Positions 49,601 through 56,520 of a DNA stretch of 64,000 nt are shown one piece after another. Below the pieces are notes generated by a model that saw only the letters and a program-made list of their open reading frames with translations, ran no database searches and was not told where the DNA came from. The stretch comes from Phallusia mammillata (Eukaryota; Chordata; Ascidiacea; Phlebobranchia; Ascidiidae), in the NCBI GenBank assembly GCA_003260075.1, contig QLIY01000081.1:203481-267480 (forward strand). Direction: 5' to 3'. The stretch's first letter is position 1; every line of letters starts with the position of its first letter. A program made the translations under genes and the position numbers.

Positions 49601-50527
49601 TAGCGACACAATAGCACTGGAATTATCACAAATGTCGGAAATAGCTGCGCAAAGTTAAAACGTTATTGAGCGCAAAAATTGTTGGTACGATTGCTAAAAT
49701 ACGTTTTTCTCCATTTGACCATGATGTAATCAACAAAGTAATTTAATTAATGCACCTAGACTTTGCCGAAATTAAATGTCCCGTGCAATTCCTTTGTTGC
49801 GTTTTGGTTAATCCGTTCCATCAGAGCACCAACCGTTCTATTATTTCCTTAGCTCCAGAATCGCGACCACGGACAAACCGGCGCCCCGCCGTCATCACGC
49901 AACCGTGACCGTTACCATGGAGACGCAAATCTCTTTGTTGCGTCACGCACACCTCACGACCCTCCCGCATATTACGCACACAGGTATTATTTGTAACAAT
50001 GCTCAATATGACGCCATAGCTTTGTTTTCTAATCCTTTGTGGCTTCACATTGAAACGTCTGTTATAATTTTTGTGTTTTTTTAAAGCAGATTTACGGGAA
50101 ATGACGAAACTGCTAATCCGTACCAGCACAGGACGTCGAATAGCAGAAGAAGAACCCGACAGGTGAGAAGTGGGTGCTTGGGGTACAGGGTGGGGTTGGT
50201 TTGGGGGTTAAGAGTACTTCTGGGGCTTTACACAATGTTGAAATTTGAATGGGTGAGAAAGCATAGATTTTTTGGACACAAGTTATGGTTTCAAACGTTC
50301 CTTATAGCACTTTACAAGTCAGTTCCTGTACCAGGACGTATTCTTTTTTCGAAAAGTTTTGACAAGCGCTTACTATCAAATAATCCTTATCTCGTTATTC
50401 ATATTTTTTCATATTTCCCTTCCAGCCCGCACCAGCTCGCCAGGATTGGAGAGACGACAACCTCGACATTGAACGACTCCTCTCATATCCACCGGATGTC
50501 GCCCACGATCAGCCCAACGCGCTGTAG
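19534..50527 (+). CDS. TNIP1: TNIP1/ABIN-1 orthologue, A20-binding ubiquitin-binding inhibitor of NF-kB (15 coding exons)
   Basis: Coding exons: 19534-19696, 21156-21266, 21796-21981, 22267-22419, 24479-24639, 25233-25292, 25810-25968, 46631-46870, 47426-47668, 48081-48250, 48706-48937, 49376-49573, 49853-49983, 50090-50162, 50426-50527 (TAG). All junctions are GT-AG and keep frame, giving about 793 residues against about 636 in human TNIP1. The order of features matches vertebrate TNIP1: N-terminal coiled coil, FEVV motif, the FxRLAxKV block running into a KENE coiled coil across the giant intron, VNRQWD, QRLNxALE, the UBAN motif, and an acidic/proline tail without the zinc finger of NEMO and optineurin. 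Family knowledge: ABINs bind linear and K63 ubiquitin chains and A20 (TNFAIP3) in the cytosol and restrain NF-kB and cell death. The start ATG follows an in-frame-independent leader and has good context (agcATGG). Splicing is inferred from sequence only. Confidence 0.86.
20919..21090. mobile_element. Possible degenerate MITE with about 33-bp inverted ends
   Basis: The left end (ctggtttctgaacgaacttcg, 20919-20951) is repeated inverted at 21059-21090 (ggttgactgcacgaaactcg ... gaaccag). Single ends of the same motif recur elsewhere (15070-15102, 40553-40582, 43811-43843). No clear target duplication. Confidence 0.5.
21156..21981 (+). CDS. TNIP1: TNIP exons 2-3: N-terminal leucine-rich coiled coil
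   Basis: Exon 2 (21156-21266) and exon 3 (21796-21981) encode residues 55-153. The core is a heptad-rich helix (LEHLQNENERLKRKEKYMDNL, then DFKQENQILNEENLRLRRRL), matching the start of vertebrate TNIP1 (LVKENSRLKEK-type). An acidic tail follows (ESREESEEKRG). The intron between them holds a local duplication around C-run 21439-21448. Confidence 0.8.
21352..21535. repeat. Local duplication around C-run 21439-21448
   Basis: Copies 21352-21438 and 21449-21535 differ by about three bases. Intron 2 of TNIP. This is the rightmost C-type join in the window. Confidence 0.85.
22267..22419 (+). CDS. TNIP1: TNIP exon 4: FEVV LC3-interacting motif
   Basis: Encodes residues 154-204. The stretch VPDSPFEVVEGN contains the core FEVV (residues 164-167), preceded by acidic/serine residues. 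It lines up with the FEVV motif that human TNIP1 uses to bind ATG8 proteins and FIP200 in autophagy. Two TGACGTCA octamers and an NF-kB-like GGGGAATCCCC (22310-22320) lie within the coding sequence. Confidence 0.8.
24479..25292 (+). CDS. TNIP1: TNIP exons 5-6: low-complexity linker
   Basis: Exon 5 (24479-24639, residues 205-258) and exon 6 (25233-25292, residues 259-278) encode a Thr/Ser/Asp-rich linker ending in ENLPLPLQ, where the next helix starts. Phases fit both neighbours. Exon 5 has two TGACGTCA octamers. Little conservation is expected here; the call rests on frame continuity and position. Confidence 0.7.
25810..25968 (+). CDS. TNIP1: TNIP exon 7: FxRLAxKV helix
   Basis: Encodes residues 279-331. 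IRQLEEMV and then FSKLAAVFARLAQKV match the helix preceding the central coiled coil of vertebrate TNIP1 (EFNRLASKV-type). It ends in phase 0 at gtttgt. The matching continuation (AFCDALMKENE) is found only at 46631, so the next intron is 20.66 kb. It contains two TGACGTCA octamers. Confidence 0.85.
26019..26197. mobile_element. hAT-type MITE, family A copy 2 (179 bp)
   Basis: Same termini, length and internal AACCGG motifs as 1959-2137. The target duplication is cttcaaat / cctcaaat (one mismatch) at 26011-26018 and 26198-26205. It sits 50 bp inside the giant TNIP intron, just after the exon 7 donor. Confidence 0.9.
28747..29041. mobile_element. piggyBac-type MITE (295 bp, TTAA target)
   Basis: TIRs CACGTTGACTGCCAA and TTGGCAGTCAACGTG are flanked by TTAA (28743-28746, 29042-29045); the symmetry extends to CCTTAA...TTAAGG. 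Internally there are three 14-bp palindromes of the form ACGAG-N4-CTCGT at 28764-28777, 28807-28820 and 28927-28940, the latter two perfect. No ORF. Confidence 0.85.
30422..30770. mobile_element. hAT-type MITE with GGGGGCCAC repeats (349 bp)
   Basis: Starts CAGTGGTTCCCAACC and ends GGTTGGGAACCACTG. It has a perfect 8-bp target duplication ccttaggg at 30414-30421 and 30771-30778. Several aagggggccac motifs lie in the interior. The next hAT remnant begins at its right edge. Confidence 0.9.
30774..31268 (+). pseudogene. Remnant of a hAT (ZBED5/Buster-like) transposon with transposase C terminus
   Basis: An open 52-codon stretch at 30963-31118 encodes WLCESAFSTLVNMKFKQRNR and then a DIRCALSSTEPRI block, ending in TAA. 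This is the C-terminal dimerisation region of hAT transposases of the ZBED5/SCAND3/Buster type. The left end resembles a hAT terminus (aggggttcccgaactgtggg) and the right end is near ccccctg at about 31267. The rest of the transposase is missing, so it is inactive. Confidence 0.75.
32398..32899. repeat. Local duplication around G-run 32642-32655
   Basis: Copies 32398-32640 and 32655-32899 are almost identical. One difference turns GCGACTTTCC (copy 1) into the perfect NF-kB site GGGACTTTCC (copy 2, 32688-32697). Both carry GGGAATTCCCC (32469, 32726). Confidence 0.85.
33360..33408. mobile_element. 49-bp miniature derivative of hAT MITE family B
   Basis: CAGTGGTTCAAACTTTTTTT joins directly to GACGCACAGTTTGAGAACTACTG. 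It equals the two ends of the 15150-15299 element with the middle removed at a shared gcgacg. Flanks tgttaagg / tgttaaat look like an 8-bp target duplication with two changes. Confidence 0.8.
34690..34927. mobile_element. hAT-type MITE (238 bp)
   Basis: Starts CAACGGTTCCCAACCTT and ends AAAGTTGGGAACCGCTG. Target duplication ccttatga / ccttatgt (one mismatch) at 34682-34689 and 34928-34935. An inner copy of the terminal motif (gttgggaaccatgcc) lies near 34864. Confidence 0.85.
35415..35930. repeat. Local duplication around G-run 35659-35667
   Basis: Copies 35415-35658 and 35671-35930 differ by several substitutions and small indels, about the level expected between alleles of a very polymorphic animal. 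Confidence 0.8.
36076..36333. repeat. Local duplication around G-run 36199-36208
   Basis: Copies 36076-36198 and 36209-36333 differ at about three bases and one indel. Confidence 0.85.
36816..36984. promoter_or_regulatory. Cluster of four RFX X-box motifs
   Basis: GTTGCCACGGTAAC (36816), GTTGCCATGGTTAC (36876), GTCACCATAACAAC (36939) and GTTGTCATGACGAC (36971) all fit the X-box pattern, two half sites of the RYYRCC / GGTAAC type, within 169 bp. RFX factors bind such sites and often act on ciliary genes or general enhancers. It lies in the giant intron; the target gene is not known. Confidence 0.6.
40671..40802. repeat. Local duplication around G-run 40737-40746
   Basis: Copies 40671-40736 and 40747-40802. 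The first has extra agagac units, so they differ in microsatellite length as alleles often do. Confidence 0.85.
40963..41256. repeat. Local duplication around G-run 41105-41114
   Basis: Copies 40963-41104 and 41115-41256 with a handful of substitutions. Confidence 0.85.
42889..43178. repeat. Local duplication around G-run 43027-43036
   Basis: Copies 42889-43026 and 43037-43178 with two or three substitutions. Confidence 0.85.
43998..44282. repeat. Local duplication around G-run 44131-44141
   Basis: Copies 43998-44130 and 44142-44282. The second has an extra block near its start (tagattgggct). Confidence 0.85.
44448..44877 (+). CDS. Candidate alternative first exon of TNIP (or unrelated exon)
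   Basis: After a good acceptor (ctttcacag, exon from 44448) an ATG in strong context (gcaATGG, 44506) opens 124 codons: MEPTSDENQPIHVSSASQSS and so on, Ser/Asp/Thr-rich, with repeated DVTP units and then a helical CEEFAEKLKGLY part. A donor GTGGGT at 44878 would leave phase 0, which fits TNIP exon 8 at 46631. The frame otherwise stops three codons later. The MEPxS start echoes TNIP exon 1 (MEPSE). It would yield an N-terminally different isoform without the FEVV exon. I do not recognise the domain. A damaged inverted copy lies at 48258-48366, so it could also be part of a repeat. Confidence 0.45.
45363..45724. repeat. Local duplication around G-run 45538-45549
   Basis: Copies 45363-45537 and 45550-45724, about 97 percent alike. 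Confidence 0.85.
46122..46260. repeat. Local duplication around G-run 46186-46196
   Basis: Copies 46122-46185 and 46197-46260, one substitution. Confidence 0.85.
46631..46870 (+). CDS. TNIP1: TNIP exon 8: central coiled coil
   Basis: Residues 332-411. AFCDALMKENE continues exon 7 exactly as in vertebrate TNIP1 (LCEQLRKENEALK-type), followed by NEALKRENEELKRD, a Ser/Pro spacer (GSSSSPPSGSSD) and LQARVKKLEGQRTE, which leads into the next exon. Phase 0 at both ends. Confidence 0.88.
47011..47090. repeat. Short local duplication around G-run 47047-47056
   Basis: Copies 47011-47046 and 47057-47090, one substitution. Intron 8 of TNIP. Confidence 0.75.
47426..47668 (+). CDS. TNIP1: TNIP exon 9: VNRQWD block
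   Basis: Residues 412-492. ILRVNRQWDAQYRRLKQEFD is the best single match to vertebrate TNIP1, which has a nearly identical VNxQWD-F-R-KQ segment. A less conserved spacer and a basic helix (KRDIDVMLMSAKKEIRNLM) follow. This region lies in the ABIN homology area used for A20 contact; exact boundaries are not certain. Confidence 0.88.
48081..48250 (+). CDS. TNIP1: TNIP exon 10: coiled coil ending QRLNLALEAAYR
   Basis: Residues 493-548 and two bases of the next codon. A continuous helix rich in Leu, Lys and Glu ends in ENQRLNLALEAAYR, matching the QRLNKALEEAL segment of vertebrate TNIP1. Confidence 0.85.
48258..48366 (-). pseudogene. Inverted, damaged copy of the 44.5-kb exon
   Basis: Read on the minus strand this piece encodes LTDIALPSDVTPHDVTKRVC and then DVLEGSKAARECEE, closely similar to SLTDIAR, DVTPHDDVTERVRDVVEGS and DAARVCEE of the exon at 44506-44877. 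It lacks about 20 bp of the middle, has no start or splice context, and lies in intron 10 of TNIP, 8 bp after the exon 10 donor. Because it is inverted relative to its source in the same transcription unit, the two could pair in a pre-mRNA. Confidence 0.75.
48706..48937 (+). CDS. TNIP1: TNIP exon 11: Ser/Pro linker before UBAN
   Basis: Residues 549-626. The Ser/Asn/Pro-rich linker (SSSPEEGSPNASGGERSPPP) corresponds to the TPPSSPP linker of vertebrate TNIP1. It ends in DDLRTQIEVLQEQ, which begins the UBAN helix. Phase joins exon 10 and exon 12 correctly. Confidence 0.85.
49376..49573 (+). CDS. TNIP1: TNIP exon 12: UBAN domain with two DF-x2-ER motifs
   Basis: Residues 627-692. VKIYREDFETERRDRE is the UBAN signature that binds linear ubiquitin in ABINs, NEMO and optineurin (D633, F634, E637, R638). 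A second copy, DFQQERRDKERL, starts at D675. The two are 42 residues apart, exactly six heptads, so both would face the same side of the coiled coil. Vertebrate TNIP1 has one clear motif. The exon is a single uninterrupted helix. Confidence 0.9.
49853..50527 (+). CDS. TNIP1: TNIP exons 13-15: C-terminal tail
   Basis: Exon 13 (49853-49983), exon 14 (50090-50162) and exon 15 (50426-50527) encode residues 693-793. The tail is rich in Pro, Arg, His and Tyr (TPHDPPAYYAH, YQHRTSNSRRRTRQ), as in the tyrosine/proline-rich end of TNIP1, and finishes DIERLLSYPPDVAHDQPNAL. There is no zinc finger. The exon 14 acceptor is a tandem aagcag site (50087 or 50090), which would add or omit one residue in frame. 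Confidence 0.8.
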
Positions 50528-51760
50528 CGACACCTCGCGGCGCTTCGGGTACTTAGCTGGTTGATGACGTCAACAATCCTATTTATGACGTTGCGGGTTG
50601 TCATGGCGACCTGACGAAAGAGCGAACGACGCAAGTGAGATTCTCTGATTGTCACGAACAAGGAAGATTATGACGTCAGTGTGGCATGAGAATCACGAGA
50701 AAAGAACATCCCGGACTCTACCTGGAAGTTGTACAGGGACGAAAAGTGCTGACGCATCACGTTAGACGTGACGAATCACAATTTGTTTGATCGATTTTGA
50801 ATTTTTTCATCGCCGCAAAAACTAACCACATTTTAATTCTAATCACAAAATCAGTATGACGTCAGTTGAGGCAAATTTCGTCGGCGAAAGATTGTGAAGA
50901 AAGATTCTCTCGTCTCTGAAGCAAAGTAGATGGTAGATTCGCATAGAAATCATATAACGCTGTGTAATCCGTACCACTAGAGGCACCGTTTCATTTCTGA
51001 CAAGCTTTCATTTGCGATGAAGCTAAAATCAAATCATAGCAAATCTCTCGACACTTTGGACGTGGACGTTTCATCACAACAGTGTTTCCAATCCGTTTTT
51101 CTGTCATGTTTCGGTTTGGGAAACACTGTTCTGGCAACGGTGTTGGTTGCGTTTCGATTTTGTTGCTTTTCTGATTTTTTTTCTGCACAAAACCTCATTT
51201 AAATGTTGAATTGTTTTTGTGCCGCCCAACTGCTGGTGACTTGTTCATGTTTTACAAATGTAAATTATTTGAACACAACAAATTGATGTTGTTGGCTAAT
51301 GTGTTGTCTTGTAGTTTGTTTAGCAAAGAATTCAGAGTTGGGTAATTTGTACCCAGAAGAAAACAGAACCAGATATACTATCAAATTCAGATGCCACAAG
51401 ACTGAAAAAAATGATTTATTTCAAACCAAAGGGTGCGAGTTGCATTTAACAGGGGGGGGGGGTTTTGTACCCAGAAGAAAACAGAACCAGATATAAGATC
51501 AAATTCAGATGCCACAAGACTGAAAAAAAAATGATTTATTTCAAACCAAAGGGTGCGAGTTGCATTTAACAGCATTACGCCAACACGCTTTTACCGAGAA
51601 AACACACGATTTACCTTAAAAGCACAGTATGTTATGACCCCAAACTTCAAATAGCACCAGTTGAATGTTGTTTGCAAGTTGTATTTAGAAACAAACAATA
51701 GTAGTCAGTACGGGTAAAAAAGTATTTGCACAAGTTAATAAAACATCTATAAGTTGAAGG
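50528..51760 (+). other. TNIP1: Probable TNIP 3' UTR
   Basis: Non-coding sequence after the TAG, with three TGACGTCA octamers (50564, near 50670 and near 50856). The first AATAAA I find is at about 51739. A G-run duplication lies within it (51452-51462, copies about 51343-51451 and 51463-51571), so the true length is shorter. The poly(A) site is a guess. Confidence 0.4.
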
Positions 51761-52850
51761 CAAGACCACAAGCTTGCTATAGTAACGCTTCTAAAAAATG
51801 CATTTTGCTTGTTAAAACAAATGAAAACTGTAAACAATTATTGCAGCGTTATAATAATATATTTCTTCAAGAAAGAAAGTTTTAATTGGGATAAACAGTT
51901 TTAAATTAGCTCAACTTTGTTTTTATCATTTCCGTAAAAAAAATAATTTGCGACACGTTGCCAAATAATATGCTTGATCGATTTCGTTACGTCACGACCA
52001 ATCAGATTTCGAGCGCCTCCCGCACCAAACTCGAACCTCACCTTGCAAAGTCATTTGCTTGTGAAGTTGGTGGCGTGCCGAGGTGGATGGCTGGAGGTGT
52101 TACAAGGTGAATTGCTTTTGTTTCTTACTTATTATGAAAGTTTTGTTACTTATTGCTTCACATAACCAAGTATAAACGTGTGCTACAAGGTAAAACACTT
52201 TTTTAAACTCTGTTGTGGAAGTTAATTGTGCTATCGCTGCACATGGCTATACATATTATTTGTCTATAGTTTAGTACTGGTAGCATTTTAACCTTGTTTG
52301 CGCAAGTCCAAGTTTAAATGTTTCCAGTTAGTTGTTATTCATAACCCATCATTGTAACTTATTGTTTTGTCCGCTTATAAAGCAACAAGTTTAAGTACCT
52401 TAATGTTAAATATTTTCCACTGCCAAGTCTAAGTAAAGTCATCTTCATGCGTTTAATATCTAAGTTTGTGTTGCACAGATTTGCATTCATTCTTAAACTG
52501 ACTTTTAAAACCAAGTCACTAAGGCGTTTACTCCAGAAGCCAACTTAACCGAAGCGCGCGTAGTGCGTCTGTGACGTAACAAACCGGCGCTTTTCTAGAT
52601 CGGGGTTTTTTGCCTGTAGAAATGGGCTTCGTTGGCAGAGCAATCCCTTGCAGCTAAACTAGCAGTTAACCCTAATACATAGTTTTATTTCTATTTTATT
52701 ATGTTTTATAACCTACTTATTTTGCAGGTTCGAATCTTTTCGTCAGCTCTACAATCTCGTTCACCTCATTCTTCATCCATCAACCAACATCTTTCAACTT
52801 CATATATTTATTTGTACGTAAAAATAGGAGTCTGTCGTGGGTCAACCGGG
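51761..52850. other. Intergenic, nothing recognised
   Basis: AT-rich with no supported exon, tRNA or mobile element on either strand. Confidence 0.4.
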
Positions 52851-53560
52851 ATTGCGGAACTGTTAGGCCTAACTTAGGCTAACTGGCGCTAGGGTGAGTG
52901 ACCTATTCTTCACCGAGGTTGACTCGTGAAGGAAGTCNTGGCGCTAGGGTGAGTGACTTATTCTTTGCCGAGGTTGACTCGTAAAGGAAGTCTTCCTCGG
53001 TGGTCAAAGAATGGTCCAAGTCTACAGGAGTGCTACTATGTCAGCAAGTTGGCGCTAGGGCTACAAATAGAGTGGCACTCGTTAACTAAGGGTAGGGTAT
53101 AGTTAACATAGGTGGGGTACGTTTGGGATTGGCGCGCCATGTAGGGCCTTAGTTTAGATCGATTTCTAGTTAGGTGTGGCGCGCTACTAAATGGCTTTAG
53201 CTAAAATAAGGTGCGCATAGAAACACGGTCTTGGCATGGCCTCCACCGCATGCGCTGGCCGCGGTGTAGGCGGGGTCAGAGTAGGGACACAGCTACTCCC
53301 AATGAAGGTCCAGGCTCGTGGACCTGAGGGGGCCGGCATAGCATTTTGCCCGAAAAATCCCGTGAGCCACCCTGATAGNTGGGGTAAAATCGTTATTATG
53401 TAAAATGCAGCTAATTGAATGCCCCAATTCCCTGTTTTGCTGGTCAAGCTCATTTTTTATTCGTGGATTTAGGCTAACTTAACTAGCTATTAGTTTCAGT
53501 TTCGTTTTCCTGCTTGACCCGGCCACCCAGTCATAATGGGGCAGTGGGGGGGGGGGTAAA
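52851..53560. other. GC-richer patch with n joins, possible repeat element
   Basis: Composition differs clearly from both sides: gctagggtgagtga, ggcgcgcc-like and cgcatgcgctggccgcgg-type words. Copies 52886-52937 and 52939-52992 are joined by n at 52938, and another n is at 53389. An 88-codon frame is open on the minus strand (53453-53187) but matches nothing I know. Bases 53391-53545 recur at 53731-53895 across the G-run at 53546-53556. It may be the end of a repetitive element. Confidence 0.4.
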
Positions 53561-54642
53561 CTAACGTTGCGCCTATCCTAACTGTAATTATAGGGATGTT
53601 GTGGATTTTGTTTTCGGGTTTTGACCAGCTTGTATCATCTATGCTTGTGTATCCGTTTCTAAGTTTTCTTCACTAAGAAGAGACTGCGAATTGGATATCA
53701 AGCATGTGATGTTAATGGCCTCCATGTTTGGGATAAAATCGTTATTATGTAAAATGCAGCTGATTTATTGCCCCAATGTCCCTGTTTTGCTGGTCAAGCT
53801 CATTTTTTATTCGTGGATTTAGGCTAACATACTTACTATTAATTTCAGTTTCGTTTTCCTGCTTGACCCGGCCACCCAGTCATAATGGGGCAGTGACATT
53901 TTGGGTGGTTGTAAAACACGACAGACTCACTTTCTACTTTTCTAGGCTAATTTGCGACGGTTGTATTCAGGGCAGTTAGTTGAGGCAAGCTTGTGTACTT
54001 TTACGTCGGCGGCGCAGGGACGATGGCGGTTCCAACGTTTTTTCAGATACAGTTCTTGCAACCGAAGCAGACAAATAACCGATACGAGTACGATTTGATA
54101 CCAAGTCCTATTAATTAAACATCAATTTAATAAATTTTTACACTTACTGATCGAAGTTTGATTTAGACTTTTCGTTTTCCCTCTTTCATCAACAAAAATG
54201 TGTGCGAGTCCACTTTTTCTATCCTTAATTTCTGTTTAAGCAGACCAGTTCTTGGGGGGTGTTGTGCCTTTTTACATCAGCCGGGGGGGGGGAGTTCTTT
54301 TATTATTGTTATTGTATACTTGTATATTTCTCGTCGCTCTAACCATGCGAACCGCCATCGTCAAGTATTAGTTAGAATGAGGCTATTATCGAATGAAGTT
54401 TCATTTTTCTGCTGTAAGATTTTTAGGTAAGTCTGTTGTTTATTATCACAAATTATGCGAAATCTTAACGTTATATTTTGTTTTTACAGGTTGCCTCTCA
54501 AGTCTTTGTATTTATTCTTTGTTTTCTTATTTGGAAAAAACAATTTGAATATTTCTTTATTGCAAAACAGTCCTGCAGGTATTTTTTATGATTTTCAACT
54601 TAAATCTCTAAACTTGCTTTGTTTTTTCTTGCAGGTGTTTTT

Positions 54643-54991
54643 TCACAGGTCTTTCATTTATTTAATCATAAATGTATTTTAGTTATTCAACCGTTTTCTG
54701 CAGGTTTTAACTTTTGTTTTTGTTTTTACAGGTTTGGTAAAATTGCTTAATGTTGAAGCGTTAACATTTCAGGTCTATTAGGGTTTTTATTTAATGTTTT
54801 TAATGCTTTCTTGGGGGGGGGGGTTTTTCACAGGTCTTTCAATTTAAATGTATTTTAGTTGTCATTTAACCGTTTTCTGCAGGTTTTAACTTTTGTTTTT
54901 GTTTTCTCAGGTTTGGTAAAACTGCTTAATGTTGAAGCATTAATATTTCAGGTCTATTAGGGTTTTTATTTAATGTTTTTAATGCTTTCTT
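54643..54991. repeat. Local duplication around G-run 54813-54823
   Basis: Copies 54643-54812 and 54824-54991, with small deletions in the second. Confidence 0.8.
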
Positions 54992-55132
54992 GTTTTGCAG
55001 GAATTAGAAAATGTTTTACCTAAGTTTTGTTTCTCTGTTTAGGATTTTTTGTTCTGATTTCTGTTTTTATTTTCTTTACAGGTTGTAGGATATTTTGATT
55101 GCAATTGCTTACTTTAATAATATTTTAAAATA

Positions 55133-55491
55133 TTTTTGCAGGATTAACTGTTTTGTTTTTTTACAGATTTAGGGGTTCTGAATAGCAATTACTTTTGTAT
55201 TGTAATGCAGGTTTCAAAATTTAATGTTATTTTAGGTTTGGCAGGTTTTAACTTTGGTTGTGTTTGTTTTACAGAAATTAGGGAGAAATCAGATGTAATG
55301 CATTGTTGATGGGGGGGGGGGAAATATGTTTGCAGGATTTACTGTTTTGTTTTTACAGATTTAGGGGTCTGAATAGCAATTACTTTTGTATTGTAATGCA
55401 GGTGTTAACTTTTGTTTGTTTTAATGCTTTTAAATTTGTTCGTTTTTGTTTTACAGAAATTAGGGAGAAATCAGATGTAATGCATTGTTGA
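55133..55491. repeat. Local duplication around G-run 55311-55321
   Basis: Copies about 55133-55310 and 55322-55491. The second lacks short stretches. Confidence 0.75.
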
Positions 55492-55558
55492 TGTTAGATT
55501 TTAAGTAATCAAGTTTCGGTTCTGAAGGGTTTTAAACAAATTTTGTTTTCCTTTTCAG

Positions 55559-56520
55559 ACTAACTCGCAGGTTTAGGTTTTGCCTTTAAAATTAAGGAGG
55601 TAGTTCTACAGGTGAATATAAGGTAGCCGTTGGACAAAGACCACTACTATTCGTATAGTTATATTTTTTTATTTGTTTTAACTTTTTTAGCAAATTGATT
55701 TATAGCTTTTGTTGATCTTTTGTTTTCAACAAACTTGTTTCTAATGTTTGTTTTTCAGAAGCTAGTGGTGATTGCCATACCATGTGACGTCATGTCTCAT
55801 ATTTGGATGCCACCTCATTAAAACCTTTGTATTTTGGATGTTTCAACTGATCATCTTTACTCTAAATCTAGGAGATGCATGAACTAATCTCTCGATGGAA
55901 TTAACATCGCTACCGTCATTGCAAGGTGATTTGTGTGATTACATGTTTAGAAAAGTGTTACTTATTATGTCCATAAGTAAAGTACTATCGTTCATTGACT
56001 GTTGCTTGTTTTTAGGTCTTGCAACACTCCTGTGCAGCACAACACGCCGACCAAACACCTGCACATCTTTCAAGGTAAATACTTTTATTTGTTTGGAAGC
56101 TTGTGTTCGTCAAACTGACAAAGCTAATTGTTCTCTCACACTTTGTATTTGTAAATCGATCAGAACTGACCCAGTGACTAAAAAACACATCAAACAAAAC
56201 CGCTCTCTAACATTTCACAGGCGTAGACCTCTAGCTTGAAGTTTTAGCTGCGTGTTAATGTAAAAAACACAAATCATCCAAAACTTACGCATTAACGTGT
56301 CACTTTATCGACGCAAGGTACATAGGGCTAGAGTAGAACTGTTGTGTCCACTGCCTAGATTATTTGGCCTACGTGGAATAATTTGTAACGGTTACCTTCT
56401 TTGTGTTTTGTGAATTAACTGTTTATATTTGCGGTGTAGATCAGCCAGCAACCAACTCTCAATTCAACGGAGAAATCGCATCTCCAATGACTGACTAGCT
56501 CCAAGCCAACTTTTCTTGAA
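55559..56520 (+). ncRNA. Possible small spliced transcript, coding potential unclear
   Basis: Candidate exons with good borders: from about 55873 to 55924 (tctag acceptor, gtgatt donor), about 56016 to 56073 (tttttag acceptor, gtaaat donor), and from about 56440 (ggtgtag acceptor). A frame MELTSLPSLQ continues through the second exon (LATLLCSTTRRPNTC) and 16 residues into the third, making about 46 residues. No homology is recognised. It could be a lncRNA, the last exons of a gene, or chance. Confidence 0.25.

Larger units (their letters stand above)
54417..55620 (+). other. T-rich array of 3'-splice-site-like pyrimidine-CAG(GT) motifs
   Basis: Begins with tttttag|gtaagt (54427), the textbook form of a recursive splice site. 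More than a dozen pyrimidine-rich YAG|GT or YAG motifs follow (for example near 54490, 54577, 54636, 54703, 54733, 54773, 55083, 55210, 55240, 55402). Parts are doubled across G-runs at 54813-54823 and 55311-55321. No coding frame is convincing. Confidence 0.4.

Noticed and set aside
53187..53453. 88-codon minus-strand frame in the GC-rich patch
   Set aside because: Contains an ambiguous base and no recognised domain; probably repeat-derived, kept only as a described patch.
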